From NCBI RefSeq assembly GCF_027587205.1, contig NZ_JAPDOD010000003.1:357795-421794 (forward strand): a DNA stretch of 64,000 nucleotides, read 5' to 3'. The notes beneath the pieces were generated by a model. It did no database searches. It saw only the letters and a program-made list of their open reading frames with translations, and was not told the DNA's origin. Position numbers and translations under genes: made by a program. Position 1 is the stretch's first letter, and each line of letters opens with the position of its first letter. Source of the stretch: Solirubrobacter ginsenosidimutans. GTDB lineage: Bacteria > Actinomycetota > Thermoleophilia > Solirubrobacterales > Solirubrobacteraceae. Positions 36,181 through 43,730 of the stretch are shown piece by piece.

Positions 36181-36565
36181 CGACGAGCCCGATCGCCGCG
36201 AGCACGAATCCGGCGACGACCGCGCGCACCGTCCAGGTCACGAGGTGCTCGCCGAGCGCGACGATCACCGTGGTCGGCGAAGGGGAGGAAGAGGGTGCCG
36301 AAGCGATCCCGATCAGCGGGCTCGAGCGCACGAGCCCGCGAGCCACGGCGAACGCGAACACGAGCCGCAGCGCGTCGACGACAGCGTCCGCGCGCTCGCG
36401 CGACAGGCCGGCCGAGCGCAGATGCTCGACGAGCTCGCGAACGTCCGCCGCGTCGATCTCAGCGACGTCGCGCAACGCCAGGTCGGACGCGAGGACGTGC
36501 GCGAGCGGAGCGCGCAGCTCGCGTGGCGCGTCCACGAGGAAGTCGTCGACCAGGTCAGCGAGCAT
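36167..36565 (-). CDS. Small membrane-anchored protein with an integrase core-binding-like domain
   Basis: The 132-aa protein begins MLADLVDDFLVDAPRELRAP. Residues 25-88 (AEIDAADVRELVEHLRSAGL, then VVDALRLVFAFAVARGLVR) have the pattern of the SAM-like N-terminal core-binding domain of tyrosine recombinases. No catalytic domain follows. A C-terminal membrane helix (AVVAGFVLAAIGLVVALA, 113-131) anchors it instead. Why such a domain would be tethered to the membrane is unknown. It shares an operon with the exchanger. Family assignment is by pattern only. Confidence 0.6.
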   Translation of the reverse strand: MLADLVDDFLVDAPRELRAPLAHVLASDLALRDVAEIDAADVRELVEHLRSAGLSRERADAVVDALRLVFAFAVARGLVRSSPLIGIASAPSSSPSPTTVIVALGEHLVTWTVRAVVAGFVLAAIGLVVALA

Positions 36566-36614
36566 GGGCAAGACCGACGCGGCCCGGGACGGGTGCCCGG
36601 GCCGCGAACGGGTG

Positions 36615-37361
36615 TCAGTCGTCGATGACCGGCGGCCAGTACGTGTTGATCGTCTGGGCCGTGTGCGCGTTCTGCGCCAGCGCGAGCGCCAGCAGCGACT
36701 TGCCGCCCGGCCGCAGGTCGGTGGCATCGGTCTGCAGGCCGCGGATCTGCTGGTTCTCGTCGTCCAGCTGCGGGAGCACTCCCGGCATCACCGTGGCGAA
36801 CGACACGGCGTCCTCGCCGCCCTCACCCTCGGGGTCGGGCGGCGTGTCGAGCGTGTGCGCGGTGCCGATCGCCTTGTCACGCGCGTCGAGCGTCCAGAAG
36901 AGCGTCTTGCTCATCGAGTCGAGGATCGGGACCCGGGCTCCGTCAACGAGCTCGCCGATCGTCGCCGCGACCGCGTGGTAGCTCTCCATCACCGCAAACG
37001 ACGCCGTGAACTGGTCGGCGACCACGGGCGCGTCGTCGCCGACCTGCGCGTCCTCGGCAACCGGAGGCGGTGGGTTCTTGATGTAGTAGACCGCGCCGCG
37101 CCAGGCCGCGGCGAGCTGGCGGCGGATGACCTTGCCGGTGCGGTCGACGCCGGGCGCGTCGTTGTCGTCGACGTAGTCGGTGAGCCGGCCGACGGCATTG
37201 TCCACCCGCGTGAGCCGGGTCTGGATCAGCGAGGGGATCACGGTCACGGGGTCGCCGGAGGCGTGCGCCTTCGGGCTCGGCATCTGCGCCGCCGACGCCG
37301 GCGCGACGGCGATCAGCGATGCCGCGGCGACGACCGCGGCCAGGGAGGTGATACGAGACAA
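36615..37361 (-). CDS. Secreted hypothetical protein (248 aa)
   Basis: A clear Sec signal peptide (MSRITSLAAVVAAASLIAVAPASA) is followed by a soluble helical domain of about 220 residues. There are no metal or catalytic motifs I can name. Pieces such as TRVDNAVGRLTDYVDDNDAPG and RQLAAAWRGAVYYIKNPPPP look like a conserved actinobacterial secreted family, but I do not recognise it. It lies in the minus-strand group downstream of the sortase and the 150-aa secreted protein, so it is likely wall-associated. Confidence 0.72.
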   Translation of the reverse strand: MSRITSLAAVVAAASLIAVAPASAAQMPSPKAHASGDPVTVIPSLIQTRLTRVDNAVGRLTDYVDDNDAPGVDRTGKVIRRQLAAAWRGAVYYIKNPPPPVAEDAQVGDDAPVVADQFTASFAVMESYHAVAATIGELVDGARVPILDSMSKTLFWTLDARDKAIGTAHTLDTPPDPEGEGGEDAVSFATVMPGVLPQLDDENQQIRGLQTDATDLRPGGKSLLALALAQNAHTAQTINTYWPPVIDD

Positions 37362-37406
37362 CAGTGCTCCTTTGGGGTTCGTGTGGTTGCGATGCCAGGT
37401 CCGCCA

Positions 37407-37859
37407 CTACCGCCGCGCGACGATGAGCGTCCGCCGCACGGTGTGCGCGCGGCGGCCCTGGTCGTCGAGGGCGATCGCGGTGACGCGATAGCGCCCAGCT
37501 CGCAGGTGGGCGGGAAGGCGCAGGATGCGCCCGGAGAGCGGGGCGCTGACGGTGCGGCCCCAGACGTGATGCGGGTGCCCGTGCACCATCCGCCAGACGA
37601 CGATGCGCACCTTCCCGGGCTCTGAGAGGGCGACCCGCAGCCGGCTGCGATGGCCCACGCTGATCCGTCGCGGCGTCACCTGTGCGGCGAGCACGCGCCG
37701 CGCAGTCCGGATCGCCGGCGGGATCGTCTGCGGGATGGCGACCGGGTGCAGCATGTCCGGCAGCGGCGGACCCGCCGCCGGCGGCGGTCCTTCAGTGGCG
37801 AGCGCGGGCGCCGCGGCGATCAGGGCCGCGGCGCCCATGAGGGGAATGAGCTTGACCAT
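37407..37859 (-). CDS. Secreted Ig-like/beta-sandwich hypothetical protein
   Basis: ATG 37859 gives a 150-aa protein with a signal peptide (MVKLIPLMGAAALIAAAPALA), a Pro-rich spacer, and a domain of about 90 residues rich in beta strands (RISVGHRSRLRVALSEPGKV, RILRLPAHLRAGRYRVTAIA). Such domains appear in actinobacterial wall proteins as structural Ig-like modules. Second gene after the sortase, 77 bases downstream of its stop. No sorting motif is seen at its C-terminus. Confidence 0.7.
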   Translation of the reverse strand: MVKLIPLMGAAALIAAAPALATEGPPPAAGPPLPDMLHPVAIPQTIPPAIRTARRVLAAQVTPRRISVGHRSRLRVALSEPGKVRIVVWRMVHGHPHHVWGRTVSAPLSGRILRLPAHLRAGRYRVTAIALDDQGRRAHTVRRTLIVARR

Positions 37860-37936
37860 GGTCGGGATCGTCCGTCGTGCCCGGCGGCGATCCGATCCGA
37901 GTCGCCGATCGGGCGAGACGCGACGACGAACCCGCA

Positions 37937-38515
37937 TCAGACGGCGTAGACGACGGTGTTGTCGACGTAGTGACCGCTGGAGCGGTCGAACGTCCCGCTG
38001 CAGGTGATGAGCCGCAGCTCGGGCCGTTCCGTCGCCCCGTACACCCGCTGGGTGGGGAAGTGGTCCTTCCGGACCTGCTCGCTGCGCTTGACGCGGAACG
38101 TGACGCTGGTGCCGTCGCGGCCTCGAATGACGATCCGGTCGCCGCGGCGGAGCTTTCCGAGCCGGTAGAAGACGGCCGGGCCGGTCCTTGAATCGACGTG
38201 TCCCGCGATCACGGCCGGCCCACGCTCACCGGGGCGCGAACCGCCCGTCCACCAGCCGGCCTGGTCGAAGCGCTGAGGGACCTCGAGCGCGCCATCGGCG
38301 TCGAGCCCGAGGCGGATCAGCGGCGCATCGACGCCGATCGCCGGGATCACGACCCGCACCGGCACCGGCACCGAGGCCGGCTTCGACGGCGCCGGCGGCA
38401 GCGTGGCGACCGTCACGGTGGCGACCGGCGGGTGCGACTCCGGCGCCTGGACGGCGCGGGTCGAACCGCATCCCGTGACCGCCAGAACGGCGGCGACGGC
38501 GATCACGGGTTTCAT
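37937..38515 (-). CDS. Class F sortase, lipoprotein-anchored
   Basis: The 192-aa transpeptidase joins sorted proteins to the wall. A lipobox (LAVTGC, Cys 16) replaces the usual membrane anchor. The sortase barrel has PAIGVDAPL, AGHVDS (catalytic His 106) and LITCSGTFD (catalytic Cys 172); the third catalytic residue, Arg, cannot be placed with confidence. The ATG overlaps the stop of the small wall-protein gene at 38512-38772 as ATGA. That coupling and the shared C-terminal motif of two nearby secreted proteins support a sortase-substrate pair. Confidence 0.88.
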   Translation of the reverse strand: MKPVIAVAAVLAVTGCGSTRAVQAPESHPPVATVTVATLPPAPSKPASVPVPVRVVIPAIGVDAPLIRLGLDADGALEVPQRFDQAGWWTGGSRPGERGPAVIAGHVDSRTGPAVFYRLGKLRRGDRIVIRGRDGTSVTFRVKRSEQVRKDHFPTQRVYGATERPELRLITCSGTFDRSSGHYVDNTVVYAV

Positions 38516-38772
38516 GACAGGCGGCGCTTGAACGCGAGCAGGCCGCCGGCGCCGGTCAGGAGCAATCCGCCGACGAGCAGGGGGGAGTTGCCGTCGTCGG
38601 CGGTCCCGCCGAGCCCGGTGGCGACGCCGCCGCTGGGGACCGCCGTGCCGGCAGGGGCGACCTGTGTCGCGGTGTCGTCGTCATCGTCGTCGTTCTCGCC
38701 GGCCAGGGCAGGCGCGGAGGAGAGCGCGAGCGCGGCGAGCGTGGCGGCCAGGACTGAGAGGGTCTGCGTCAT
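38512..38772 (-). CDS. Small secreted wall protein, likely class F sortase substrate
   Basis: The 86-aa protein has a signal peptide (to PALA, residue 24), an acidic patch (GENDDDDDD) and the motif TAVPSGGVATGLGGTA (43-58). A hydrophobic helix (LLVGGLLLTGAGGLLAF) and an FKRRLS charged tail follow. Motif, helix and positive tail are the layout of a cell-wall sorting signal, but with a GGVxTGxGGT-type motif in place of LPxTG. It is translationally coupled to the class F sortase. The same motif ends the secreted protein at 43191-43604. Confidence 0.72.
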   Translation of the reverse strand: MTQTLSVLAATLAALALSSAPALAGENDDDDDDTATQVAPAGTAVPSGGVATGLGGTADDGNSPLLVGGLLLTGAGGLLAFKRRLS

Positions 38773-38877
38773 GGCGTGAATCGTTCGCCGTGACCTGCCG
38801 GCTCCTGGGGCGTCGCGCGCCCCTTGGGCACCGCGGCGAGCCCGGGCGCGCTCCGCCGCGGCCCAAGAGTCGGTGGC

Positions 38878-39633
38878 ATGCATACTCGTTGTGACGACAG
38901 GGAATTGAGCGAGCGCCAGCGTGCAGGCGACGCACAGGCCCGCGAGGCCCTGATCGAGCGCTATCTGCCCCTCGCACGCAAGCTCGCGCTGCGCTACCGC
39001 CACTCGCCTGAACCGCTCGACGATCTGATCCAGGTCGCCTCGCTCGGCCTCGTCAAGGCGACCGACCGCTGGGACCCGAACCGCGGCTTCGCCTTCTCGA
39101 CCTACGCCGCACCGACGATCCTCGGCGAGCTGCGCCGCTACTTCCGCGATCGCACCTGGGCCGTCCGCCCGCCGCGCGAGCTGGCCGAGCTCGCGTTCGC
39201 GATCGAGCGTGCCCGAGAGCGGTTGACCGCCGGGCTCGGTCGCGAACCGACCGCCGCCGATTTCGCCACCCATCTGGACCGTCCGCGCAGCGAGATCGTC
39301 GAGGCCCTGCGCGTCGGCCACGCCCACTGGGCGATGTCACTCGAGGCCCAGGTCAGCGACGAGCTGCCGGCGGTCGCCGAGTTCGTCACCGAGGCCGACC
39401 ATGGCTACGACGAGGTCGAGGGGCTCGCGGTGTTCGACTGGCTGCTCGCGCCGCTCGCCCCCCTTGCCCGCGAGGTGCTGCGCCTGCGCTTCGACGCCGG
39501 GCTGCGCCAGTCCGAGATCGCCCGCCGCGTCGGCTACTCCCAGGTTCACGTCTCGCGCATTCTCCGTAGCGCACTCACGACGCTCGCCGCGCACGTCCAC
39601 GCAACCGACTTCGGTTACGAGCTCGTCGGCTGA
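38878..39633 (+). CDS. SigB/F-type alternative sigma factor
   Basis: The 251-aa sigma factor has region 2 (LIERYLPLARKLALRYRHS, DDLIQVASLGLVKATDRWDP, FAFSTYAAPTILGELRRYFRD), the SigB/F/G marker WAVRPPRELAEL, region 3, and region 4 ending RQSEIARRVGYSQVHVSRIL. Group 3 general-stress sigma factors have this layout. No anti-sigma (RsbW-like) or anti-anti-sigma gene is adjacent, so its control is elsewhere. It is divergent from the sortase/substrate operon (105-base spacer). ATG 38878 was chosen by family length. Confidence 0.93.
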   Translation: MHTRCDDRELSERQRAGDAQAREALIERYLPLARKLALRYRHSPEPLDDLIQVASLGLVKATDRWDPNRGFAFSTYAAPTILGELRRYFRDRTWAVRPPRELAELAFAIERARERLTAGLGREPTAADFATHLDRPRSEIVEALRVGHAHWAMSLEAQVSDELPAVAEFVTEADHGYDEVEGLAVFDWLLAPLAPLAREVLRLRFDAGLRQSEIARRVGYSQVHVSRILRSALTTLAAHVHATDFGYELVG

Positions 39634-39660
39634 CCCGCTCGGCGCCGTGCCACCGCGGCA

Positions 39661-40434
39661 TCATCGGCAACGAGCGCTGAACGCGCACACGGCGAGCACG
39701 TTGACGCGCGGTACACCGTCGCGCCAACGCAGCGACAGCAGCACCGACGCAGCGTCGTTGTCGGCGCGCAACTCGTGCAGGCGGCCGTCGCCGTTGACCC
39801 GGTGCACGAGCACGTACCTGCCGTTCGGCAGGCCGGTCAGCGGCAGGTACTGGCCCTCGAGGTTCGCGTCGTACGCGTCCCCGTAGCCGGGCGAGATCCC
39901 CTCCTCGATCCCGAGCCGCGCCGGCTGTCCGAGTCCGCAGCGCGAGGTGTAGCGCTTCCCCTCGGGGCTCGACGTCGCCGCGTAGCGGTCACCGAGGCAG
40001 AACCCGGTCTTGCGATCGCGCACGACGACCTTGCCGCCCACCGTGGTGAGCGCGTAGCGCTGGAACGCGAGCAGGTGCCAGTGCCGGTGATCGGGCGAGA
40101 CGACGTAGCGCAGCGAACCGACGTCGTTGACGACAGCATTGGGCGCACCGGCCTCGGTGATCACCTGGTCAGCGACCATCTCGTCGATCGATCGCTCGCT
40201 CCGATGGCCGGAGATGATCAAAGGGCCGGCGCCCACGTTACGCACCGCGGAGCGGAATCCGAGCCGGTACTCACCGCCGGCGCGGGTGATCACGAGCTGC
40301 GACGGCGCCTCCTGCTCGAGGTCGGGAAGCAGCGGGGACCCCTGGTCGCGCGGGCTGATCGCCCACGCACCGGCGGCCAGCAGCAGGGACAGCATCAGCG
40401 CGGGAAGGACACGAATCAGCATGCGGCGCCGCAC
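39661..40434 (-). CDS. Secreted lysyl-oxidase-like copper protein
   Basis: The 257-aa protein has a signal sequence (MRRRMLIRVLPALMLSLLLAAGAWA) and a lysyl-oxidase-type domain. The DHRHWH motif (115-120) supplies the copper His ligands, with conserved HLLAFQRY after it and GISPGYGDAYDANLEGQYL near the end. Bacterial members may oxidise lysine side chains or amines outside the cell. The gene overlaps the GH26 gene by 19 bases and is the last of a GT2-GH26 operon, so wall or exopolysaccharide cross-linking is a reasonable idea, not shown. Confidence 0.83.
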   Translation of the reverse strand: MRRRMLIRVLPALMLSLLLAAGAWAISPRDQGSPLLPDLEQEAPSQLVITRAGGEYRLGFRSAVRNVGAGPLIISGHRSERSIDEMVADQVITEAGAPNAVVNDVGSLRYVVSPDHRHWHLLAFQRYALTTVGGKVVVRDRKTGFCLGDRYAATSSPEGKRYTSRCGLGQPARLGIEEGISPGYGDAYDANLEGQYLPLTGLPNGRYVLVHRVNGDGRLHELRADNDAASVLLSLRWRDGVPRVNVLAVCAFSARCR

Positions 40435-41477
40435 CCCCCGCGTGTTCGACGTTGGCCGTCGCGAATGATCGAAGCGAGCAGTGACCCGGAAGACGGGTCA
40501 GAGCGCACGTCCCAATCGAGTACGCCCGTGCCCGCCTGGTGCACCTTGCCGCGGCTGGGGAGCTGCGACCACGTGACGACCGAGATCCACGGCAGCTCCG
40601 CGAGCATCGCGCGCAGGGAGTGCAGCCACTGGACCCGCCCCGCGTAGGCGGTGTTGACCTCGGTCAGGATGACCGGCTTCCCGAACGCGGCCCTAAGCCA
40701 CCGCAGCCGCGGGACGAACCGCGCCACCGGATACGACTTGACGCCACCGAAGTCGATCATCGTGGACCCCACCGCGTCCACGTAGCGGCGGCCCGGCCAA
40801 TACGCGCGCAGCCCTCCTCTCCACGTGCGAACGTCCTCGTAGAGGTTCGGATTCACCGACCACACGAAGCGGACGTTCGACGCACCCGCCGCCTCGAACA
40901 CCCGCACCATCCGCCGCCAGGCGTAGACGTACGCCCGCGGTCCGCGGCTCCAGGGATACCAGTAGCCGTTCATCTCGTGGGCGAAGCGCAGGTAGACGAC
41001 CCCGCGGAACGAGGCCAGCGATCGGGCGAACCGCAGCATGTAGCGGTCCTGGGATCCGCGGGCGATCTCGATGTTCGTCAGGCCCGGCTGCGGGCGGGCC
41101 TGCAGCGCGGTGCCCCAAGACGCGGGCACCGGCCGCCACGGCTCCCACGACACCAAGAGCCGCCGCACGCCGATCCGGGCCGACTGAGCGAGCCACGGAT
41201 CGATCGCACGCCCGCTCGAGAACGCCTCGAACTTCGCCACGAGCTGCGGCGCCTCGCCGACGCTGCGGGCCCAGTCGTCGACCTGCCATGGGTCGACATA
41301 GACGCCGAACACGCGCCGCGGATCGCGCGCCGGGCGGGGCCAGGGGGACTCGGCCGCCACCTCCACGGTGTGCTCTTCGCGCGCGGCGAGAACCACCGAG
41401 CGCGCCGGCAGCGCGAGCGCGACGAGCAGGATCAGCGTCGCGCTAGAGGTGACCAGGTTCAGCCAGAACGGCTTCAT
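40416..41477 (-). CDS. GH26-like glycoside hydrolase, membrane-anchored or secreted
   Basis: The 353-aa protein has an N-terminal hydrophobic segment and a (beta/alpha)8 domain. The GH26 acid/base region RFAHEMNGYWYPW (E168) and nucleophile region VILTEVNTA (E273) are in the expected order and spacing, and VRFVWSVNPN fits strand six. GH26 enzymes mostly cut beta-mannans or mixed beta-glucans. It overlaps the glycosyltransferase gene by 35 bases and the lysyl-oxidase-like gene by 19 bases. A trimming role on the polymer made by the transferase is likely. Confidence 0.86.
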   Translation of the reverse strand: MKPFWLNLVTSSATLILLVALALPARSVVLAAREEHTVEVAAESPWPRPARDPRRVFGVYVDPWQVDDWARSVGEAPQLVAKFEAFSSGRAIDPWLAQSARIGVRRLLVSWEPWRPVPASWGTALQARPQPGLTNIEIARGSQDRYMLRFARSLASFRGVVYLRFAHEMNGYWYPWSRGPRAYVYAWRRMVRVFEAAGASNVRFVWSVNPNLYEDVRTWRGGLRAYWPGRRYVDAVGSTMIDFGGVKSYPVARFVPRLRWLRAAFGKPVILTEVNTAYAGRVQWLHSLRAMLAELPWISVVTWSQLPSRGKVHQAGTGVLDWDVRSDPSSGSLLASIIRDGQRRTRGGCGAAC

Positions 41478-42735
41478 GCGGCAGCTCGTAGGCGGGCTCG
41501 AGCACCCGCGTGGACCAGGACTGGTGGAGCATGGTGGCGAACGCCAGGATCCGGATCGGCACCATCACGAACGTCAGCTGCAGCGCGAACAGCGGCAGCC
41601 GCAGCACATCGCGCGGGCGCCGGCGCAAGTGCGGGATCTGGCGGACGCCGATGCTCACGACCATCCCCGCGAAGGCGAGCAGCAGCTCGACCCCCAACGC
41701 CTGCCCGTGGCGCCCTCCGCCGCCGGACATGACGTGGGCGATCCCCAAGGCCACGACCGCGTACAGGGCGAACGGGGTGAGGATGTCGGTGGCGAACGTC
41801 GCGCCTGCGACCGGCCGCTTCCACAGCCAGCGCAGGCTCAGCACGGTCTCGCGCTGGCTCGAGCGCCCCCAGCGCAGTTGCTGGCGCCAGAAGGTCCGCC
41901 AGTCGCCCGGCGCGTCGGTCCAGACCAGCGCAGTCGACTGGTAGACGGTCCGCCAACCGCTCCGCAGCAGCTCGTTCGTCAGGACGCGGTCGTCACCGAC
42001 GCTCAGCGGCATCCCGAACACGGTCTGACGCACCAGCGTCATGACCGCCGGCTCAAAGGCGCTCCGGCGGTACGCGATCGTCCGTCCGGCCAGGCACCCG
42101 ACCTGCCCGAACACCGATTGCGCGGGGACCGTGACGAGGTAGCGGAGATCCTCGATCCAGTCGGCCAGCCGCCGGACCGGGTCGTCGCCGACGTCGAAGA
42201 TCGCTTGGCGCGGCGTGACGCCGCCCACGCGCGGGTCCGCGAACGGCCGAAGCAGCTCGCGCAACGTTCCGGGCGCCCAGACCGTGTCTGAGTCGAGGAC
42301 GACGACGACCTCGGTCGACGAGCACGCGGCCGCGAGCCCGGCGGCCATCGCCGCGCGCTTGCCGGCCTTCGAGATCCGCAGCACGCGCGTGCAGTACTCC
42401 GCGGCCACCGCCGCGACCGCCGGATCGCCGCCGTCGACGATCGCGATCAGCTCGAACGGGTTCTCCGCCACCACGCTCGCCAGCGAACGCCGGAAGACGG
42501 CCTCCGGCTCGCGGAAGACGGGCACCAGCACGGTCACCGACAGCGGGGGAGCCTCCCCGGCGAACGGCCGGTAGCGCCGCGCGGCCAGGGCTTTCAGCAC
42601 CCACACGGCCCAGACGTACACAAAGAAGACCATGAACGGCGTGGGCGCGCTGCCCCGTGCGGTGGCGAGGGCGTCGCGGAAGAAGCTGAACACGCCTCTG
42701 ACCTTCCGGGCGCGCCCACCGGCAAGCAATCGCAT
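41443..42735 (-). CDS. Membrane glycosyltransferase family 2 (processive type)
   Basis: The 430-aa enzyme shows VTVLVPVFREPEAVFRRSL, the DSD metal motif (148-150), VGDDR (248-250) and QQLRW (285-289), the D,D,D,QxxRW set of processive GT2 synthases such as hyaluronan or cellulose synthases. One transmembrane helix precedes the catalytic domain and three to four follow, forming a polymer channel. It starts the operon with GH26 and the lysyl-oxidase-like gene, so it probably makes an exopolysaccharide of unknown composition. The 63-base spacer to HxlR has a 14-bp palindrome. Confidence 0.9.
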   Translation of the reverse strand: MRLLAGGRARKVRGVFSFFRDALATARGSAPTPFMVFFVYVWAVWVLKALAARRYRPFAGEAPPLSVTVLVPVFREPEAVFRRSLASVVAENPFELIAIVDGGDPAVAAVAAEYCTRVLRISKAGKRAAMAAGLAAACSSTEVVVVLDSDTVWAPGTLRELLRPFADPRVGGVTPRQAIFDVGDDPVRRLADWIEDLRYLVTVPAQSVFGQVGCLAGRTIAYRRSAFEPAVMTLVRQTVFGMPLSVGDDRVLTNELLRSGWRTVYQSTALVWTDAPGDWRTFWRQQLRWGRSSQRETVLSLRWLWKRPVAGATFATDILTPFALYAVVALGIAHVMSGGGGRHGQALGVELLLAFAGMVVSIGVRQIPHLRRRPRDVLRLPLFALQLTFVMVPIRILAFATMLHQSWSTRVLEPAYELPHEAVLAEPGHL

Positions 42736-42739
42736 CGCG

Positions 42740-42753
42740 CGATCGGCCGATCG
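42740..42753. promoter_or_regulatory. 14-bp perfect palindrome between GT2 and HxlR genes
   Basis: CGATCGGCCGATCG is a perfect palindrome in the 63-base divergent spacer, 4 bases upstream of the GT2 start and 45 bases before HxlR. It is a candidate HxlR operator covering the exopolysaccharide promoter. GC-rich chance palindromes are possible, so this is tentative. Confidence 0.4.
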
Positions 42754-42798
42754 ACGAGCCGTGTTGTCCGGACCGCGAGCGGAGCGACGCTCGGCGTC

Positions 42799-43194
42799 AT
42801 GACCTGCACCTCACTCGCAAACGCCGATGTCTCCGACTACGAGATGATCGAGGCGACTCGCGCCGTGCTCGGGCTCGTCTCGGGGCGCTGGAGCATCGAC
42901 GTGCTCTATCTGCTGGCCAGCGGGACGCGCCGGTACAGCGAGCTCTTCTACGAGGTCGGCGAGATCTCGAAGAAGACGCTCACCCAGACCCTGCGCAGCC
43001 TGCAGCGCGACGGGCTCGTCGCCCGTCGCGCGTACGCCGACGTGCCGGTGCGCGTCGAGTACTCGCTGACGCCGCTCGGCTGGAGCCTCACCGGCCCGCT
43101 GATGTCGCTCTACGAGTGGGCGGCGGCCGAGCTGGACGGCGTCAGCGCTCTGCGCGGGTCTGTTTCCATGCCCCCTCCGGAAGGACACACATGA
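42799..43194 (+). CDS. HxlR-family transcriptional regulator
   Basis: The 131-aa winged-helix regulator shows the HxlR core: LVSGRWSIDVLYLLASGTRRYSELFYEVGEISKKTLTQTLRSLQRDGLVARR and VRVEYSLTPLG. A Cys (residue 3) lies near the N-terminus, as in some thiol-sensing HxlR members; whether it senses is unknown. The stop overlaps the ATG of the Pro-rich secreted protein, so both are cotranslated. Divergent from the exopolysaccharide operon, its likely target. Confidence 0.9.
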   Translation: MTCTSLANADVSDYEMIEATRAVLGLVSGRWSIDVLYLLASGTRRYSELFYEVGEISKKTLTQTLRSLQRDGLVARRAYADVPVRVEYSLTPLGWSLTGPLMSLYEWAAAELDGVSALRGSVSMPPPEGHT

Positions 43195-43604
43195 AGCTCC
43201 GCACTCTCGCGGTCGCGCCCCTCGCGGCGCTCACGATCGCCGTCCTCGCGGGTACCGCGCTGGCCGGCACCGACTCCGACGACGAGGCCGGCGGCCCGGT
43301 CGCCATCCCCGCGCCCGCTCCGTTCGTCCAGCCGCCCGCGGCTCCGTCCGTCGAGCCAACCGCGCCGGCGCCGAACGACACGCCGGCGCCGATCGACACG
43401 CCGGCGCCGGTCGCCACGCCTGAACAGGTGCCGGTGCAGACGCCCGTCCTGCAGGATCGCGCGCGAAGGGCCGCCAGCCCCAAGCGTGCGACACACAAGC
43501 CCGCCCGCCATCAGGCCCTGAACGCGGCCCACGTGCGCAAGGCAGCGCGTAGCACGGCGATCCCACGCGGCGGCGTCCAGGCCGGGTTCGGCGGCACCGC
43601 CTGA
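43191..43604 (+). CDS. Secreted Pro/Ala-rich protein ending in the sortase-type motif
   Basis: The 137-aa protein begins with a signal peptide (MKLRTLAVAPLAALTIAVLAGTALA), has an acidic start (GTDSDDEAGG) and a Pro/Thr-rich repeat region (NDTPAPIDTPAPVATP). It ends exactly in TAIPRGGVQAGFGGTA. That ending matches 11 of 16 positions with residues 43-58 of the sortase-linked protein at 38512-38772, but no membrane helix or charged tail follows. ATG overlaps the HxlR stop. It looks like a wall-exposed stalk protein with either a truncated or an atypical sorting signal. Confidence 0.72.
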   Translation: MKLRTLAVAPLAALTIAVLAGTALAGTDSDDEAGGPVAIPAPAPFVQPPAAPSVEPTAPAPNDTPAPIDTPAPVATPEQVPVQTPVLQDRARRAASPKRATHKPARHQALNAAHVRKAARSTAIPRGGVQAGFGGTA

Positions 43605-43615
43605 GCGCCCGTAGC

Positions 43616-43643
43616 GCCGGCCAGCCGCGCATGGCTGGCCGGC
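43616..43643 (+). terminator. Perfect 11-bp hairpin after the HxlR operon
   Basis: GCCGGCCAGCC and GGCTGGCCGGC pair perfectly over 11 bp with a 6-base loop (GCGCAT), 11 bases after the secreted-protein stop. There is no U-tract. It supports 43604 as a genuine gene end. Confidence 0.7.
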
Positions 43644-43730
43644 GAGCAGGGCCCCCACCGCACCGCGCCGGGCGCTGCGCGAGCTGCGTCACGGCACGTC
43701 GAGCATGCGGCGCTGCTGTTCATTGGCGCA

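Noticed and set aside
36167..36565. Integrase gene marking an island
   Set aside because: Only a core-binding-like domain plus a membrane helix; no catalytic Arg/His/Tyr domain, no attachment-site repeats found.
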